16,040 nucleotides of DNA, taken from DATEEG01 sp035525055. Its GTDB lineage: Bacteria; Actinomycetota; Acidimicrobiia; Spongiisociales; ZC4RG35. The stretch covers positions 1 to 16,040 of the forward strand of contig DATLEZ010000070.1 in assembly GCA_035525055.1 (NCBI GenBank), in the 5' to 3' direction. A program made the position numbers and the translations under genes. The notes under the pieces were generated by a model. That model had not been told where the DNA came from, did no database searches, and was given only the letters and a program-made list of their open reading frames with translations. Shown here one piece after another: positions 14,797 to 16,040 of the stretch (positions are counted from its first letter, which is position 1; each line of letters opens with the position of its first letter).

Positions 14797-15048
14797 TCAC
14801 CTGGCTTCATCGGGTCCAGCAGGCCGGTTGAGGAGCACGGCGAGGACCTCCTCACGGAAGAAGCGGAACTGCTGACCCCAACGCACCGCCGGTAGCTCGC
14901 CGCGGTGGACCTGGTCACGCACCTCCCAGATGGTGCATTGCATGAGCTCGGCGACGTGCGCCGAGGTGAGCAATGGGGGATACTCCTTCCGGATCGCCTC
15001 GAGGGTCTGCTCCCGCGCCGCGGCGAGATCGATGGGCTCGTCAGCCAT
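14797..15048 (-). CDS. HTH_17/excisionase-like protein, first of a tandem pair
   Basis: A protein of 83 residues, the same length as its downstream paralogue. After a short helical lead (LAAAREQTLEAIRKEY) comes the HTH_17 core, LLTSAHVAELMQCTIWEVRD, then QVHRGELPAVRW and FRFFREEVLAVLLNRP. The ATG at 15048 has GGAG 8 nt upstream. A promoter-like pair and an inverted repeat lie just upstream, and integrase arm-type repeats begin about 108 bp upstream. Position near the right att site fits a role in excision or in control of the element. An xis-like gene also precedes int, so two or three proteins may share or split the task. Confidence 0.8.
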   Translation of the reverse strand: MADEPIDLAAAREQTLEAIRKEYPPLLTSAHVAELMQCTIWEVRDQVHRGELPAVRWGQQFRFFREEVLAVLLNRPAGPDEAR

Positions 15049-15063
15049 TGGCGAGACTCCGAG

Positions 15064-15115
15064 AGGATATGAGTAGGAAGACAGCCATCCAACGCATCGT
15101 AAGTCAGAACGATGC
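15064..15115 (-). promoter_or_regulatory. Promoter and inverted-repeat operator of the tandem HTH genes
   Basis: On the minus strand TTGGAT (15087-15092) and TATCCT (15064-15069) are spaced by 17 bp, about 16 nt before the ATG. Immediately upstream of the -35, GCATCGT (15094-15100) and ACGATGC (15109-15115) form a perfect 7-bp inverted repeat with an 8-nt gap, a plausible site for the encoded HTH protein. Confidence 0.45.
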
Positions 15116-15155
15116 AGGATGGGTGACCCGAAATAGCGTCACTTTTCGCGACTTC

Positions 15156-15178
15156 CATCCCGCGTTTATCCCGCGTCC
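15156..15178 (+). repeat. Tandem 11-bp repeat, probable integrase arm-type sites (right)
   Basis: This array has the same ATCCCGCGTYY units and orientation as 557-579, with one mismatch over 23 bp. It lies 92 bp inside the right att core. In the excised circle the core would be flanked by one array on each side. Confidence 0.6.
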
Positions 15179-15270
15179 GCCCACAATCGGAAGGGTCCAC
15201 GCCAGTCCGCCCATACACTCTGACGTGGTAATTCGTCCAAATCAGTATGTAGAAGAACAGCCCGGCACCT

Positions 15271-15313
15271 TTCGGGACGCTGAGGTCGCCGGTTCAAATC
15301 CGGCCGTCCCGAC
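15271..15313 (+). repeat. attR core, 43-bp direct repeat (right copy)
   Basis: It is identical to 457-499 and is the 3' half of tRNA-Pro from the anticodon loop to one base past the discriminator. The bases before it do not form a tRNA 5' half, so it is not a second tRNA gene. Confidence 0.93.
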
Positions 15314-15319
15314 CACAAA

Positions 15320-15361
15320 GGTGCTGGTCAGAGGCTTGCAGTCAGGCCTCCGGCTGGCACC
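15320..15361 (+). terminator. Original tRNA-Pro terminator hairpin
   Basis: GGTGCTGGTC (15320-15329) pairs with GGCTGGCACC (15352-15361) with G-U pairs, and AGAGGC with GGCCTC extends the stem inward. CGGTCGTTTCAT follows. It matches the hairpin at 505-546 with pairing preserved, and would have served the tRNA before integration. Confidence 0.5.
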
Positions 15362-15371
15362 TCGGTCGTTT

Positions 15372-15394
15372 CATCGAACATTCATCGAACATCC
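15372..15394 (+). repeat. Tandem 11-bp repeat outside the right att site
   Basis: Two direct units of ATCGAACATYC lie at the same distance from the right core as the 557-579 array lies from the left core (101 against 100 bp). The flanking and spacer bases agree with that array, but the five-base heart is GAACA instead of CCGCG. The geometry suggests arm-type sites of a different, related integrase. The rest of the stretch to 15507 shows no gene. Confidence 0.45.
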
Positions 15395-15507
15395 AGAATC
15401 AGGGAGACAGCTCGCTGGGGCGTTGTCGGTCGCGTGAATACGCACTGAGGCGACGAGTTGCGCGGGGGATTCTTGCTCGGGCAGGTTGCGCGACCACCCT
15501 CGGTGGC

Positions 15508-16035
15508 TTACAGATGTGTCCGGGATTGCCGGTTAAGGGCGGGTGCGGCCAAGCAATTCGGTCGTTCTTGAGCGTTGTTATGAGCGGGTGGCTGTGCGCT
15601 GGGCGAGCCTCGCGAACGCCTTGGCGGGTGCTGCTGCATCAGGCCTGTGCGCCGCCTGGGGCTTCTTCCCTGCCGTCTTGTCGTCTGTGGGACTACGGTT
15701 GAACCCAAGGAAAGCCTTGGGGGGAAGCAGTGGTCGAAGCTTACGTTCTCATCCAAACCGAGATCGGGAAACCGCCACAGGTAGCCGCCACGGATCTTGG
15801 CAAAGACACCCTGGGGTCCCCTCACCATCCGGCCGGTCTCTACGTCGTACTTCGAGCCGTGCCACGGACACACGAGACACCCTTCCTCGTCAATCCTGCC
15901 ATTGGCCAGATCGGCGTAGAGGTGGCGGCAGCGCCGGGTTAACGCAAACAACTCCCGGTCGGCGTTGCCTACGGCATAGCGGCCGGCTCCTGTCACGGTT
16001 CCGGGAGTCAGCTCAGACGCCGGCCCTACTTCCAC
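15508..16035 (-). CDS. Rieske [2Fe-2S] protein, abnormal C-terminus
   Basis: A Rieske iron-sulfur domain with ligands C36 and H38 (CRHLY) and C56 and H59 (CPWHG), in a small soluble ferredoxin-like protein (VGPASELTPGTVTGAGRYAV at the start). Such proteins pass electrons, often to oxygenases; the partner is not visible. The frame can be read from GTG at 16035, but the true start may lie beyond the window. After FAKI (residue 81) the sequence stops looking like a Rieske protein and becomes a run rich in Arg, Pro and Ser to the stop at 15508, which reads like translated noncoding DNA. The gene may therefore be truncated or frameshifted near 15795. It is chromosomal, reading toward the element. 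Confidence 0.75.
   Translation of the reverse strand: MEVGPASELTPGTVTGAGRYAVGNADRELFALTRRCRHLYADLANGRIDEEGCLVCPWHGSKYDVETGRMVRGPQGVFAKIRGGYLWRFPDLGLDENVSFDHCFPPRLSLGSTVVPQTTRRQGRSPRRRTGLMQQHPPRRSRGSPSAQPPAHNNAQERPNCLAAPALNRQSRTHL
15704..15721. terminator. Strong hairpin inside the 3' part of the Rieske frame
   Basis: CCCAAGG and CCTTGGG form a perfect seven-pair stem around a 4-nt loop. It lies about 90 bp past the point where the Rieske similarity ends. A terminator here would make sense if the natural end of the gene once lay just upstream of it. On the minus strand only TTC follows, so the U tract is poor. Confidence 0.4.
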
Positions 16036-16040
16036 TTCGT

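Larger units (their letters stand above)
457..15313. mobile_element. Integrative and mobilizable element in tRNA-Pro(CGG)
   Basis: The element is bounded by a perfect 43-bp direct repeat that starts in the tRNA-Pro anticodon loop and runs through the tRNA 3' end. Inside are a tyrosine integrase, an excisionase-like protein, a MobF relaxase, cargo genes and two more HTH proteins. I see no VirB/VirD4, FtsK/Tra translocase or replication initiator, so self-transfer looks unlikely and mobilization by a helper element is the better reading. Integrase genes usually lie beside one att site; here int lies about 4 kb inside, with two lipoprotein genes and a dead integrase between it and the left end. 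The left tRNA copy is the intact one. Confidence 0.88.

Noticed and set aside
14796..15218. Long N-terminal extension of the second tandem HTH protein
   Set aside because: That part is an Arg/Ser-rich shadow of the first HTH gene and the promoter region; the real start is at 14795 or 14810.
15241..15313. A second tRNA-Pro gene at the right end
   Set aside because: Only the 3' half from the anticodon loop is present; the preceding bases cannot form the acceptor, D or 5' anticodon stems.

Overview
The window looks like a high-GC actinobacterial chromosome segment, possibly of the class Acidimicrobiia. This is a judgement from codon and GC style, the lipoprotein architecture and the MobF relaxase type; no marker gene settles the taxonomy. 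Most of the window (about 457-15313) is one integrated mobile element of roughly 14.8 kb. It sits in the 3' half of a tRNA-Pro(CGG) gene and is bounded by a perfect 43-bp direct repeat (457-499 and 15271-15313). Chromosomal flanks are a PAS-domain gene cut by the left edge (minus strand) and a Rieske [2Fe-2S] protein gene at the right edge (minus strand).

Layout: 1-347 PAS protein; 425-498 tRNA-Pro with the left attachment site; 500-752 element end holding a tRNA-terminator copy, integrase arm-type repeats and a 22-bp repeat pair; 753-2432 a seven-repeat Kelch-like lipoprotein (minus); about 2465-2820 a decayed tyrosine integrase (minus) that fills an otherwise geneless gap; 2962-4410 a second propeller-like lipoprotein (plus); 4530-5656 the element's tyrosine integrase, split by a one-base frameshift; 5658-5912 an excisionase-like HTH protein; 5913-6130 a divergent promoter and oriT-like leader; 6131-9307 a MobF (TrwC/TraI) relaxase-helicase; 9360-14422 a three-gene operon of a BrnT-like small protein, an HTH-like small protein and a 1,518-residue NACHT NTPase ending in a PD-(D/E)XK-type nuclease; 14544-15048 two tandem paralogous 83-residue HTH proteins; then the right attachment site.

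With int, xis and a relaxase but no type IV secretion, FtsK-like or replication genes, the element is best read as an integrative and mobilizable element (IME) that borrows a conjugation channel. Its most notable cargo is the 9360-14422 operon. There a palindromic operator pair overlaps the first ribosome binding site, a toxin/antitoxin-like pair comes next, and a giant STAND-type NTPase follows, translationally coupled, with its nuclease at the C-terminus rather than the usual N-terminus. I propose this as a candidate anti-phage or plasmid-conflict system. That role is inference from domain content and location, not something the sequence proves.

Two further points concern element history. 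The att duplication continues imperfectly for about 60 bp beyond the perfect core, through the tRNA terminator, and both copies then lead into a tandem 11-bp repeat of the same geometry but different sequence. This suggests that related elements with different integrase specificities have used the same tRNA. The dead integrase at about 2465-2820 also points to repeated occupation or mosaic assembly.
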